DNA from: Gimesia algae
Lineage (GTDB): Bacteria > Planctomycetota > Planctomycetia > Planctomycetales > Planctomycetaceae
Direction: 5' to 3'
NCBI RefSeq assembly: GCF_007746795.1
Contig: NZ_CP036343.1
Coordinates: forward strand, 6,949,029 to 7,013,028
Length of the DNA stretch: 64,000 bases
The stretch's first letter is position 1. Each line of letters begins with the position of its first letter. Shown in pieces: positions 41,528 to 50,960 of the stretch. Both the position numbers and the translations under genes were made by a program. Under the pieces are notes generated by a model. The model did no database searches and was not told where the DNA came from. It saw only the letters and a list, made by a program, of their open reading frames with translations.

Positions 41528-43429
41528 TTGAATCAGCTCAGCACAGAACGGCCTGTAAAACCGAAACGAAAATTGTGGCGTACCCGGTTTAAAGTGGCGC
41601 GAAACACATTATGTTTTGCACCACGAATTTCTTATGACGATGTCTGTCAGCCCGCGGTCTCTGAAGAAGAATTACAACATTGGGGCGAATCGATTCTACT
41701 CTCCGATTCCACCGCAGTGTTGCATCGCGATGGTACCATAACACGACGCGCTCACAACATGACCGCGCTGTACGCTAATGAATCTCTGGCGCAATGGGAT
41801 GAAGTCTACCGGTTTCATGATCGTCAGACAGCTCTGCATAAAATTCAGACTGCCAAAGTCTATCTACCTGATGGCAGTGTCAGAAAAGCAAAGAAAGTAG
41901 TACAGCCTTACGGCCAGACAGCGGTCAACTTTTATCCGCTCCGCCCCGGTGTCACAGTCGAACTGGAGGAACAGCAGGACTACTTTATCCCGGATCGGAT
42001 CGCTGCCTGCATGTGGGGACAGGAATACTTTCAGTTCTCCATTCCCTGTCGACGACTTCGCTATACCGTCGCTGTCGCGGAACCGTTTACTCTCCAGTAC
42101 CGTTTGCATCTCACCGATTTGGAACCACGAACCTGGAAGCACGGATCCTATCAGGTCTATCAGTGGGACCTGCATGATCTGCCCGGCTACGAAACCGATG
42201 ATGGCACTCCCCATCCGCGCGAGGTACTGCCCTGGGTTGATCTCACTACGCTCACTTCCTGGGAACCCATCAATCGTTTTTATCTGAATGACCTTGAGCC
42301 ACCTGAAAAGACACCGCCACAAATCCAGAAGCTGTCAGAGGAACTGATTCAGGAGGACCAGACAGAAGAAGAGAAAATTTTCACTGCTTACAAGTACGCG
42401 TCAGAGGATGTCCGGTATGGGCGGCATCCGAACGAACTGGCTCTGGAAAAAACACGCGAAGTGGGATCAATGCTGGAAGACATGCGCGGCGACTGCAAAG
42501 ATAAATCTTCGCTGCTGGTCTCCCTGCTCAGGCACCTGGGAATCGAATCTTCAATCGCCATTCTTCTGACGCGCATGAATGGTTCCGCAGCATTACTGCC
42601 CGGTGCGCGTTTCGATCATGCCATCGTCAGTGTTACCACAGCCAGTGGAGAACGCCTGTGGCTGGACCCCGCGGGGGGACCGGTAACCTTCAAAGATATT
42701 CCCTATAATGATCAGGGAACACAGGCTCTGCTTCTGAATCGTGAAGCCGGCGAACTTACAACCATTCCGGAAGGTGGTCCCGAGCTGCATCAGATCAATC
42801 GTGTTTGTGAAGGGACTCTTGCAAGCGACTGCAGCTATCAATTCACATCGGAAGTCACAACATCCGGTGATACCGCGATGGAGTTTCGTTTAAAATATGT
42901 GAACCGTAACGAAGACTATACATCGCTTACTCTGGAAAAAGAACTGGCTGCTTCATGGACGGGTGCCCGCATCGAGGCGCCGCGTTTTCTTGATTTGAAA
43001 GAGATTTCACAACCGGTCCGCTACAGCTGCCAAACGACTCTGGACCAATGGGCGCGCCAGATTGAAGACATCATTCTGTTTCGAATTCCCTGGATCGGGT
43101 CCATGCAGACTGCCGGTCTGATCAACGTTCAAAAAAGAAATTCTGCCCTGCAGACTCCCAGCCCGATCCGTTTCTCCGACAGCCATCGCATTCAGATCCC
43201 CGCTGGATTTTCCGGCTACGGTTTGCCTTACGAACATCATTTTGAATGCAAATGGGGCCATTATCAGGCATCCGTCCGCGTTGAAGATTCGTTCCTGATC
43301 TGCGCGAGGCAGGTAGATCATCTGGGTGGCATCGTGTTGCAAAATGAGTATCCGGAGTTCAAAGAATACTGGGAATCCTGCACACGCGCCGACGCGCTGG
43401 ATATCGTCTTAATGAAACAGGGAATTTAA
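41528..43429 (+). CDS. Transglutaminase-like protein with DUF3857 domain
   Basis: 633 residues. The start is uncertain: the frame opens at 41465 and contains no ATG or GTG before TTG 41528, which is taken here. Residues 60-230 form a DUF3857-type beta domain (VYLPDGSVRKAKKVVQPYG, PLRPGVTVELEEQQDY). The transglutaminase core is at about 280-400, with catalytic Cys in RGDCKDKSSLLVSLLRHLG, His in FDHAIVSV and Asp in LWLDPAGG. The C-terminus is another beta domain. Such proteins act on peptides or cross-links in the envelope, but no signal peptide is visible from this start. It lies upstream of hflX on the same strand without overlap. Confidence 0.87.
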   Translation: MNQLSTERPVKPKRKLWRTRFKVARNTLCFAPRISYDDVCQPAVSEEELQHWGESILLSDSTAVLHRDGTITRRAHNMTALYANESLAQWDEVYRFHDRQTALHKIQTAKVYLPDGSVRKAKKVVQPYGQTAVNFYPLRPGVTVELEEQQDYFIPDRIAACMWGQEYFQFSIPCRRLRYTVAVAEPFTLQYRLHLTDLEPRTWKHGSYQVYQWDLHDLPGYETDDGTPHPREVLPWVDLTTLTSWEPINRFYLNDLEPPEKTPPQIQKLSEELIQEDQTEEEKIFTAYKYASEDVRYGRHPNELALEKTREVGSMLEDMRGDCKDKSSLLVSLLRHLGIESSIAILLTRMNGSAALLPGARFDHAIVSVTTASGERLWLDPAGGPVTFKDIPYNDQGTQALLLNREAGELTTIPEGGPELHQINRVCEGTLASDCSYQFTSEVTTSGDTAMEFRLKYVNRNEDYTSLTLEKELAASWTGARIEAPRFLDLKEISQPVRYSCQTTLDQWARQIEDIILFRIPWIGSMQTAGLINVQKRNSALQTPSPIRFSDSHRIQIPAGFSGYGLPYEHHFECKWGHYQASVRVEDSFLICARQVDHLGGIVLQNEYPEFKEYWESCTRADALDIVLMKQGI

Positions 43430-43633
43430 ACACCTCTTTCATTCCACGATCTCAGGCTATCAGTTCCCGATTGTCAATCCAATTCTGAACTTCCAGACAG
43501 GAAATGGTGTCAGAGGGAGATAAATAGCCTATTCTCTCAGGAACAACCTGTTAAAATAGAGAGTAGGAGGCAGGGCGCCCGTTTCGCCCGAACATTACTC
43601 TCCTCTTTTTATACTAGATAAGGTCATAGCTCC

Positions 43634-44986
43634 TTGGCGGATCCAAAACGAGAAGAACTACAAGTTAAAGCAAAACGAGCCATACTGGTCTCTGTTGTTT
43701 CTCCTTCAAATCACATCGATAAGAATCAGGCCCTCGACGAATTAAAAGGACTTGTGGAAACTGCGGGGGTTAAAGTGGTGGGTACTCTGGTGCAGAACCG
43801 GGAGCATCCCCATCCGGCCACCTGTCTGGGAAAAGGGAAACTGGACGAGCTCAAACAAATGGTAAAGCACGTCGATGCGGAGCTTATCATTTTTGATAAC
43901 AATCTTTCCCCCTCTCAGGGGAGGAATATCGAAGAGGAAACAGGCACGGTCATAGTTGACCGCAGTGAACTGATCCTCGATATCTTTGCGACTCACGCCA
44001 AAACTTACGAAGCCAAATTGCAGGTCGAGCTGGCACAGTTGCTTTATTTCCGACCACGTTTGAAACGCTTGTGGACCCACCTGGAACGTATCGAAGGGGG
44101 TGTCGGCGCGGGTCGTGGACCTGGTGAAAAGCAGCTGGAAACCGACCGTCGACTGTTAGACAAACGGGTGGCTGAACTGAAGCGCAAACTTTCGGAAGTT
44201 GAACGCCGCCGGGAACGAACCGTCTCCAATCGATTCCAGCAGCTGACCGTTTCGCTGGTGGGATATACCAACGCTGGTAAAAGCACGCTGATGAATGCGT
44301 TGACGGGCGCGGATGTCTATATCGCGGATCAGCTGTTTGCCACACTCGATACACGCACGCGTCGCTGGGAACTACCACACTGGGGTGAAATATTATTGAG
44401 CGATACCGTCGGGTTTGTTCGCGATCTGCCTCACCATCTGGTCGCCTCGTTTAAGTCCACGCTGGAAGAAGCACGACAGGCAGACCTGCTACTACACGTC
44501 GTTGACTGCAGTAATCCTGAAGTCGAGCATCATATCAAAACCGTTAACAAGGTTCTGGATGAAATCGAGATCGAACATAAGAACGCCATCCTGGTGTTCA
44601 ATAAAACGGATAAGGTGGAAGACCGCTCGAAGCTGGATGTGCTGCGTCTGAAATATGACAACGCAATCAGTGTCAGTGCGGTTTCGGGTGAAGGGCTCGA
44701 TCGACTCTCCCAGGCCGTCATTGATCGTCTGGCCTCGGGCTACGTAATCGTCGAACTGGAAACGCCGGTAGGAAATGGCAAGCTGCTTTCACAACTGGAG
44801 GATCATTCTCTGATTCTGTCACGCGCATATTCCCATGATGATAGCCGGGTGACCCTTCAGGCTCGTATCGCCAGACGGTTTCTGCCGATGCTGAAAACCG
44901 ACCCCGATACCGAGCTCAAAATCCATGATGATGAGCAGGCTGTTCCCGGTGATATGATTCCGGAAGAAAGTGTCAACGAACTCTAA
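43634..44986 (+). CDS. hflX: GTPase HflX, ribosome-associated
   Basis: 450 residues. Start TTG 43634 (MADPKREELQ); AAGG lies about 8-10 bases upstream. The N-terminal domain (LDELKGLVETAGVKVVGTL, LGKGKLDELK) and linker coiled coil (RRLLDKRVAELKRKLSEVERR) match HflX. The G domain has G1 GYTNAGKST, G2-G3 FATLDTRTRRW and LLSDTVGFVRDLPH, G4 NKTD and the C-terminal helical block. HflX binds ribosomes and splits or rescues stalled 70S particles. Length is normal for the family. It is a single gene between the transglutaminase and the cytochrome gene. Confidence 0.95.
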   Translation: MADPKREELQVKAKRAILVSVVSPSNHIDKNQALDELKGLVETAGVKVVGTLVQNREHPHPATCLGKGKLDELKQMVKHVDAELIIFDNNLSPSQGRNIEEETGTVIVDRSELILDIFATHAKTYEAKLQVELAQLLYFRPRLKRLWTHLERIEGGVGAGRGPGEKQLETDRRLLDKRVAELKRKLSEVERRRERTVSNRFQQLTVSLVGYTNAGKSTLMNALTGADVYIADQLFATLDTRTRRWELPHWGEILLSDTVGFVRDLPHHLVASFKSTLEEARQADLLLHVVDCSNPEVEHHIKTVNKVLDEIEIEHKNAILVFNKTDKVEDRSKLDVLRLKYDNAISVSAVSGEGLDRLSQAVIDRLASGYVIVELETPVGNGKLLSQLEDHSLILSRAYSHDDSRVTLQARIARRFLPMLKTDPDTELKIHDDEQAVPGDMIPEESVNEL

Positions 44987-45158
44987 GGACGGTTCCCGAC
45001 CCGGTACGCTTTCCCCTCCCAGCAAAATTGTGTATTACTGATTCATATAGAAACGTTCTCAGACGTGAATGGAGTGATGACCGCATCGTTCGGAAAATAA
45101 AAACTCCGGAATAATATCCACCAGATTTCCAGAGACAGACTGACAAAGCACCAGCGCG

Positions 45159-47345
45159 ATGAAGAAACGATGGATTTACGGCATCATAATTTTTCTGAGT
45201 ATTACTTCCATCGGTCTGGCGATCGACTGGTGGTCGGCTCTACCTGAAGGCGAACAGGCAACCTATGTCGGTCGACAAACCTGTTTCCAATGCCATCAGA
45301 AAGAAGCCGCGGAGTGGAAAGGTTCGGATCACGACCTGGCCATGAATCCGGCCACTCCCGAATTTGTACTCGGGGATTTTGATAATACCGAGCTGGAACA
45401 CTTCGGCATCACTTCTCATATGACTCATGAGGGGGACAAGTATTTCGTCACCACGCAGGGTCCGGATGGCAAACGGGCGCGGTTTGAAGTCAAGTACGTG
45501 ATCGGTGTGCGGCCACTTCAACAGTATCTGGCGGAGCTCGAGCGAGGCAGGATTCAGGTGCTCCCGGTGACCTGGGATACGGAAATGAAACGCTGGTATT
45601 ACGTCAGTCCCGATGAACCGTTTGGTCCTGATGACCCGCTGCACTGGACCGGATCCGCTCAGAACTGGAATCACATGTGCGCGGAATGCCATACGACAAA
45701 CTGGGCGAAAAATTATGACGTCGCAACCGATGCGCATCACTTCTCTTTTTCAGAGATGCGTGTGAGCTGCGAAGCCTGCCATGGCCCGGGTTCGATACAT
45801 GTCAAACTGGCCAATTCGCATTCGGTGTTCTGGGATCGTCGTTACGGATATGGTCTGGCAAAACTGAAAGCGAAAGACGCCACCGCGCAACTGGAGAGCT
45901 GTGCTCCCTGTCATTCGCATCGACGGCATGTCGCTCCCGGCCATACTCCCCTGGACCGTTTTCACGATCATTATGCCCTCTCCCTGCTGGATGATCATCT
46001 CTACCACCCCGATGGCCAGATCAATGAAGAAGTCTACGTCTTTGGTTCCTTCACACAGAGCAAGATGTATCGCAAGGGTGTGCGCTGCACTGACTGCCAT
46101 AACCCCCATTCGCTGAAGCTCAAGTTTGAAGGTAACAAGCTTTGTACCCAATGTCATCTGGAAGCCAAGTACGATATCCCCAGCCACCATCACCATAAGA
46201 TGGGTACTAAAGGAGCCGCCTGTGTCGAATGCCATATGCCATCCAAAACGTATATGGGAGTCGACCCGCGACGAGATCACAGCCTGCGGATCCCCCGTCC
46301 TGACCTGAGCGTGAAGTTAGGGACTCCCAATGCCTGCAATCAATGTCACACCAAACCTGAAGAGAATGCAGAATGGGCGTCACATAAAGTAGAGGAATGG
46401 TATGGTCCGAAGCGACGGGACGACCCACATTATGGAGAGATCCTGGCGGCTGGTCGCGCTGGCAAACAGGAAGCCGAACGGTCGCTCATCAAACTGACCC
46501 GCGAAAAAGAGGTCGGTCCGATTGTTCGCGCCACTGCTGTCTCCCTACTGGCGACACGCTACAACACACCCGAAAGCCGCGAGGTCGTCGAACGGGCGTT
46601 GAACTCGAAAGAAGAACTGGTACGTCTGGCTGCACTCCAGGGGTTTGAAGGTTGGACTCCGGGTCCCGAACAGGAAGCCAGCGAGATCGGCAAACTGCTG
46701 GCAGAAGGACTGACCGATTCTTCGCGCGGCGTGCGGTCTGAGGTCGCCCGCATCCTCTCCGGACTGCCGATCATGCCGGATACCAGCCAGAATCAGAAAG
46801 CATTGAAACAGGCGCTGGAAGAATACAAGGCAGGTCTGCTGGCGGATGGAGACCAGTCCGGGTCCCACATGAGCCTGGGGATTCTCTATGCCAATCAGGG
46901 AGACATGAAGAAAGCGGAAGCGGAATTCCGAACGGCTATCAAACTCTCACCAGCCGTCGCGGGTCCGCGTTCCAACCTCGCACAATTACTGGAACAACAG
47001 GGCAGAGCAGACGAAGTCAAAACGTTACGAACCAAAGAAGCAGAGTTGCTGGCGCGAGACGCGCGACTGCTTCCGGAAAATCCCATGCTGCAATACCGTC
47101 TGGGACTGCTCTATTATCTGCTGGGAAGGGAAGACGAAGCGGTCACCGCGCTGACGAAAGCCTGTGATCTGGAACCACAGTCGGCTGACTTCCGCCTGAT
47201 GCTGACCCTGCTGTATGAGAAACAGCAGCAGTGGAAGCTGGCATGGGAATCAGCGGCAGCGTTAGTTCGACTCCAGCCGAACAACCCGGAGTTTCGTCAG
47301 ATCTATTTGAATATGTATCAAAAAGCAAACCCGGAAGGCAAGTGA
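45159..47345 (+). CDS. Octahaem c-type cytochrome with HEAT and TPR repeats
   Basis: 728 residues. An N-terminal helix (residues 5-23) acts as signal/anchor. Eight CXXCH motifs follow: CFQCH, CAECH, CEACH, CAPCH, CTDCH, CTQCH, CVECH and CNQCH, all before about residue 400. Several extra His (DHDLAM, HHHHKMG) could be distal ligands. Residues 400-560 look like HEAT repeats (ATAVSLLATRYNTPE, ALQGFEGWTPGPEQEA). The last 170 residues are TPR units (HMSLGILYANQGDMKKAEAE, QYRLGLLYYLLGREDEAV). This matches the planctomycete multihaem-TPR cytochromes in the cytochrome c554/doubled-CXXCH style. Role in periplasmic electron transfer is inferred; redox partner unknown. Confidence 0.9.
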   Translation: MKKRWIYGIIIFLSITSIGLAIDWWSALPEGEQATYVGRQTCFQCHQKEAAEWKGSDHDLAMNPATPEFVLGDFDNTELEHFGITSHMTHEGDKYFVTTQGPDGKRARFEVKYVIGVRPLQQYLAELERGRIQVLPVTWDTEMKRWYYVSPDEPFGPDDPLHWTGSAQNWNHMCAECHTTNWAKNYDVATDAHHFSFSEMRVSCEACHGPGSIHVKLANSHSVFWDRRYGYGLAKLKAKDATAQLESCAPCHSHRRHVAPGHTPLDRFHDHYALSLLDDHLYHPDGQINEEVYVFGSFTQSKMYRKGVRCTDCHNPHSLKLKFEGNKLCTQCHLEAKYDIPSHHHHKMGTKGAACVECHMPSKTYMGVDPRRDHSLRIPRPDLSVKLGTPNACNQCHTKPEENAEWASHKVEEWYGPKRRDDPHYGEILAAGRAGKQEAERSLIKLTREKEVGPIVRATAVSLLATRYNTPESREVVERALNSKEELVRLAALQGFEGWTPGPEQEASEIGKLLAEGLTDSSRGVRSEVARILSGLPIMPDTSQNQKALKQALEEYKAGLLADGDQSGSHMSLGILYANQGDMKKAEAEFRTAIKLSPAVAGPRSNLAQLLEQQGRADEVKTLRTKEAELLARDARLLPENPMLQYRLGLLYYLLGREDEAVTALTKACDLEPQSADFRLMLTLLYEKQQQWKLAWESAAALVRLQPNNPEFRQIYLNMYQKANPEGK

Positions 47346-47394
47346 CTGCATCCCGGGTTTGCGGCTGGCTGTAAGTAATCGGCTGACGAATCCG

Positions 47395-48378
47395 TCAGGC
47401 TGACTTTCTGAGAACCCCTGTGATCCGCTCGAAGCTCTCATTGGAATCAAAGGGAATCAGGATCTGTCCCGAGTGTTCGGTCTTGAGTTTAATCTCTACC
47501 TGGGCTCCCAGGATCTCCCGCAACTGCTGCTGCAGATCCACCAGATGGTTGGTCATCTGCGGGGCTGACGCGGGTTGTTTCGTGTTCTCGAAGGGGACCG
47601 TGTCTACATCCCCTTTGAGGATTTTTCGAACCTCGGCTTCAGTCTTGCGAACTGAGAGCGACTCTGACTGAATCTGCTCGCAGACAGCAATCTGCTTCTC
47701 GCTATCCAGACTGAGCAGCGTCCGCGCATGACCAGCGGAGATTTTTTCTGCCTGCAGCGCCTGCTTGACAGGTTCCGCCAGGTCGAGCAGACGGATCATA
47801 TTGTTGACGGTTGAACGATCCAGGCTCAGTCTCTGGGCCAACTGTTCGATAGTACTATCAAATTGCGACAGGTAGTTTTTGAAAGCCTGCGCCTTCTCGA
47901 GTACGTTCAGATCTTTCCGCTTGAGGTTCTCCTCAATCGCGACTTCACAGACCTGTCGCTCTTCCAGATTCATCACACGGCAGGGAACCGTTTTCAATCC
48001 GGCATCACGGGCCGCCTTCAGACGACGTTCCCCGGCAATCAACTGGTACGCCCCTTCGAAAGGTCGGACGAGCAGTGGCTGCAAGACTCCATGCTGGCGG
48101 ATACTGCCTTCAAGTTCTTTGATTGAGTCAGCAGCAAAATCCTGCCGAGGCTGGTAAGGATTACGTTCGATCAAATCGATGTCAATCTGATCCTGTTCAG
48201 CGGGCACGAATACTTCCTGCGCCTCTGAATCCGGGTTGTCGTTCTGCTGGTCCGAATCGGAGTCACCACCTCGACCAAGTAAAGCGTTCAAGCCGCGACC
48301 TAATCTGCGACGGGGTGCGCCGGGAGTTTCTGTGGGATCAATCTGTTGATCTTCTGGATTCTGGTTTTGATCTTCCAT
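47395..48378 (-). CDS. parB: Chromosome partitioning protein ParB
   Basis: 327 residues. The N-terminal ParA-contact motif RRRLGRGLNALLGRGG follows a polar leader. The CTP-binding domain has the box IERNPYQPRQDF, the arginine patch GERRLKAARDAG and the C motif region LPVR-type KTVPCRVMNLEE. The HTH is TIEQLAQRLSLDRSTVNNMI, and the C-terminal dimer domain ends ITGVLRKSA. ParB binds parS, spreads as a CTP clamp and segregates the origin region. Three parS-like sites lie upstream within 1.3 kb, which supports chromosomal function. ParA is not adjacent. GAAGG precedes the ATG. Confidence 0.93.
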   Translation of the reverse strand: MEDQNQNPEDQQIDPTETPGAPRRRLGRGLNALLGRGGDSDSDQQNDNPDSEAQEVFVPAEQDQIDIDLIERNPYQPRQDFAADSIKELEGSIRQHGVLQPLLVRPFEGAYQLIAGERRLKAARDAGLKTVPCRVMNLEERQVCEVAIEENLKRKDLNVLEKAQAFKNYLSQFDSTIEQLAQRLSLDRSTVNNMIRLLDLAEPVKQALQAEKISAGHARTLLSLDSEKQIAVCEQIQSESLSVRKTEAEVRKILKGDVDTVPFENTKQPASAPQMTNHLVDLQQQLREILGAQVEIKLKTEHSGQILIPFDSNESFERITGVLRKSA

Positions 48379-48509
48379 GACCTTCTTCTCTTATAATTAA
48401 ACTGCCTGACAATAACGGAGGGAATACACGGCGCGGGATTCTATTTCGAATTCTGAATTGAAGCAAGAGGGCTTTCGAAATCTTGAGGGGGTGATTTAAT
48501 AGTGGCTGG

Positions 48510-48525
48510 TGTTTCACGTGGAACA
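48510..48525. promoter_or_regulatory. parS-like site 1 (ParB binding)
   Basis: TGTTTCACGTGGAACA, one base from the widely conserved 16-bp parS consensus and palindromic except for one position. It lies 130 bases upstream of parB. Confidence 0.85.
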
Positions 48526-48592
48526 CCCACCTTGCCTGGGTTACTTGTCACGCTTCAACAGCACCAGTCCGAATCAGCTACGGGATGCTAGA

Positions 48593-48688
48593 GCGCATCA
48601 CATTTAACCATAGCGTCTCCCAATCTATTATACTCGGTCCAAATGGCCCTGGAGACGCTACAGTAAAACTGGACACAGTCTAATAGAA
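48593..48688 (+). repeat. Dispersed repeat, copy C (best preserved)
   Basis: GCGCATCACATTTAACCATA, then the 10-bp arms TAGCGTCTCC and GGAGACGCTA around a TATACTCGG-containing loop, then CAGTAAAACTGGACACAGTC and TAATAGAA. It lies between parS-like sites 1 and 2. Copies A and B are at 7.8-8.1 kb and the reversed copy D at 50595-50684. Confidence 0.8.
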
Positions 48689-48714
48689 TTGCGCAGTGAA
48701 TTATCAGAAGCTGC

Positions 48715-48730
48715 TGTTTCACGTGGAACG
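48715..48730. promoter_or_regulatory. parS-like site 2
   Basis: TGTTTCACGTGGAACG, two bases from the consensus, 205 bases from site 1 and just before the stop-codon end of the glycosyltransferase gene. Confidence 0.75.
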
Positions 48731-48745
48731 CCTGACTTACCAGAG

Positions 48746-50563
48746 TTACCTGGCGCGATACAGCAATACCGGCTCTGTTTCAGATACGTCGACTGGCGAG
48801 GACTGATTTAATCTGACCAGGAGGCTGGGAGAGTAATCGTAAGAATGAACCAGTTCGAAACGGTCCCGTACTGCTGCGAACTGTTTCTGAAAATCCGGAT
48901 CGGTTGCCGCATGGGGGCCCACAATCAGGTAGGCGGGATTCTGAGCAGAAAGCGAATTCAGAAACTCCAGATCAGCTACCGGACCTGTCAATGGATGTCC
49001 CTGAGACTGGATGTTAAAAAACAGAGCAGGCTCCGCATAGGTGTAGAGGATGGCATTCTCGCTTCTGACATCTGACTGGGAGCGGAGATCAGCAAGTATG
49101 TTTTGCGCGATCGCCTCCAGGTCGTTACGCGGCTGCCAGGCAACCATCGTCCAGGGCTTGAATACGACGACCAGCAATACCGCCACCGTGACCACACCTA
49201 CTGCCGGAGTGAAGCGGAAGCGATTCTGGTCTGATTCGGAGGAGGAGAGCAGGTCAAACAACGACCCACCCGCGCGCTGCTCCAACCAGCCAGCGAAGGC
49301 AGCAGTACCCAGCCAGGCCGCCATGGTCCAGGGAATCGTCAGACGGGGATAGGGATAGTAAAGCGGTGTTGCCAGCAGCAGTCCACAGAACCAGGCAGCC
49401 AGTAACCAGACAGCCAGTTCGCGATTCAATTCCGATTCTGTCACCTGGCTCTGTTCTGTTGACAGAGCGAGCCGAAAAACACCAGAAGCGAAAAACAACT
49501 GCAGCAGAATACCGACACTTGCCAGTAGACCAAGCACGGGGCTGATCCCCACGAACGCGGCGAGCAAAATGGGAATCGCGGCAATCAGACCAGACAGGAT
49601 CAGGTTCCACGTGGAACCCGGAATCTGATTGTCGGTGACACCAGAAGATTGGGTTCCAGACTTCGACATTTTCCAGCGGACAGATACCAGGCAGAGCGCC
49701 AGGCAGACCACACCCAGACTGAAGAAACCGGACGTGCCTTCCAGCATTCGATGGTTCTCCCATTGACGCCAGAAGGAATCGAACCAGCCGGAGAACCCGA
49801 CGACGTAGCGGCTGTGATTGGCAGCGACAACAGAGTACCCGCCCGACTTCTGCAGTCCGATGAGAACGGGAGACCAGACCAGAAACGCGACAATCGCGAT
49901 GACCAGCCAGCGGAGAAAATATCTGGCAGGCTGCAGTAGCTGGCGGCGGCGAAACAGTAGCCACGGAATCAATCCCGACAGACCAACGGCCAGAGGCAAC
50001 CAGCCATTGTATTTGATCGACCAGCCAGCCCCCGTCACGATGCCCGCCAGCACGGGCCACTTCCAGTCATCAGCGATGAAGCTTTTCCAGGTCAGGTAGA
50101 CTGCCAACAGCAGGCAGAAACCCAATCCGACATCGGTGAGCGCGACCCGGCTGTAAAGTAGATGCAGGTCGCTCAGGCTGGCCAGCGTGACTGCGACCAG
50201 ACCCGCGGCAGGACCAAACCACGCGCGGGCCACCCACCAGGTCAGCAGCACGGTCAATATTCCGAGAAACAGGGACGGCAGGAAGACACCCCAGACGCCA
50301 CTGCCAAGAAAGATCATCGACCATTCGATCAGGAACGGGAACAACGGCGGGGCATAGAAATGGCGTCCCGGATACGCGCCCCCCTGCTCCGCTGAAAACC
50401 ACAAATTCGATGCATAGACTCCTTCGTCAAAATGTTCGATCCCGGAATCGGAAAGAAACAGAACCCGCAGCAGGCAGCCCACCAGCAGGATCAAGGCAAC
50501 CACGATCGTTTCCGACCGGAGGATCGATGTTGTTTTCTGATCTGTCTGCTTGAGTCGCGCCAC
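48746..50563 (-). CDS. GT39/ArnT-like membrane glycosyltransferase
   Basis: 605 residues of the GT-C (PMT/ArnT) superfamily. The first helix is followed by the catalytic acidic motif GIEHFDEGVYASNLW. Further landmarks are YPGRHFYAPPLFPFLIE and LTWWVARAWFGPAAG, then SLSDLHLLYSRVALTD (second acidic loop). About ten to twelve membrane helices are predicted and a C-terminal periplasmic domain (about 480-600). Such enzymes transfer a sugar from a lipid-phosphate donor to an outer acceptor. Lipid A or protein modification is possible. The gene is bracketed by inverted copies of the dispersed repeat and contains a parS-like site. Confidence 0.87.
   Translation of the reverse strand: MARLKQTDQKTTSILRSETIVVALILLVGCLLRVLFLSDSGIEHFDEGVYASNLWFSAEQGGAYPGRHFYAPPLFPFLIEWSMIFLGSGVWGVFLPSLFLGILTVLLTWWVARAWFGPAAGLVAVTLASLSDLHLLYSRVALTDVGLGFCLLLAVYLTWKSFIADDWKWPVLAGIVTGAGWSIKYNGWLPLAVGLSGLIPWLLFRRRQLLQPARYFLRWLVIAIVAFLVWSPVLIGLQKSGGYSVVAANHSRYVVGFSGWFDSFWRQWENHRMLEGTSGFFSLGVVCLALCLVSVRWKMSKSGTQSSGVTDNQIPGSTWNLILSGLIAAIPILLAAFVGISPVLGLLASVGILLQLFFASGVFRLALSTEQSQVTESELNRELAVWLLAAWFCGLLLATPLYYPYPRLTIPWTMAAWLGTAAFAGWLEQRAGGSLFDLLSSSESDQNRFRFTPAVGVVTVAVLLVVVFKPWTMVAWQPRNDLEAIAQNILADLRSQSDVRSENAILYTYAEPALFFNIQSQGHPLTGPVADLEFLNSLSAQNPAYLIVGPHAATDPDFQKQFAAVRDRFELVHSYDYSPSLLVRLNQSSPVDVSETEPVLLYRAR
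49603..49618. promoter_or_regulatory. parS-like site 3 inside the glycosyltransferase gene
   Basis: GGTTCCACGTGGAACC, a perfect palindrome. It encodes part of PGSTWN in the glycosyltransferase, so both roles must be satisfied at once. Confidence 0.55.
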
Positions 50564-50594
50564 GTCCTGCTTTCAATATTTATGTCGATAAGGG

Positions 50595-50684
50595 TTAGAC
50601 TGTGTCCAGTTTTACTGTCACGTTTCCAGCGGCGTTGGGTCCGCACATAATGGATTGCATGATGCGATCTTAACTGTGATGCGG
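50595..50684 (-). repeat. Dispersed repeat, copy D (inverted and diverged)
   Basis: Read on the minus strand it starts CCGCATCACAGTTAAG and ends CAGTAAAACTGGACACAGTC, aligning with copy C over its full length. The internal stem arms are no longer complementary. It lies 31 bases upstream of the glycosyltransferase start. Confidence 0.65.
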
Positions 50685-50960
50685 TCGATCATCCAAGTTT
50701 TTAAATTCTACAGGAACTGCGGCTTTATGCCTATCAATTCCACTGATTCGTGAATTATCATGGACAGGACGGTAGCTGCAATCTGAACTGCGAATCGGAG
50801 ACCGGAAGAAAACCAGGAACACGAGTTGGGATTCTGTTCTGTCTGCCTATAATTCAGTGAGTGATATTATCGAATTTTGGCCTGGAAGACAGCCCTGTCT
50901 GATCGGGATCTGCAAACGTCAACAGAACATTTTTGTTATCAGAAGAGAGAGATTAATCAG

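Noticed and set aside
48593-50684. A complete transposon around the glycosyltransferase
   Set aside because: There is no transposase or target-site duplication; only inverted repeat copies are seen, so it is reported as a repeat-bracketed gene.
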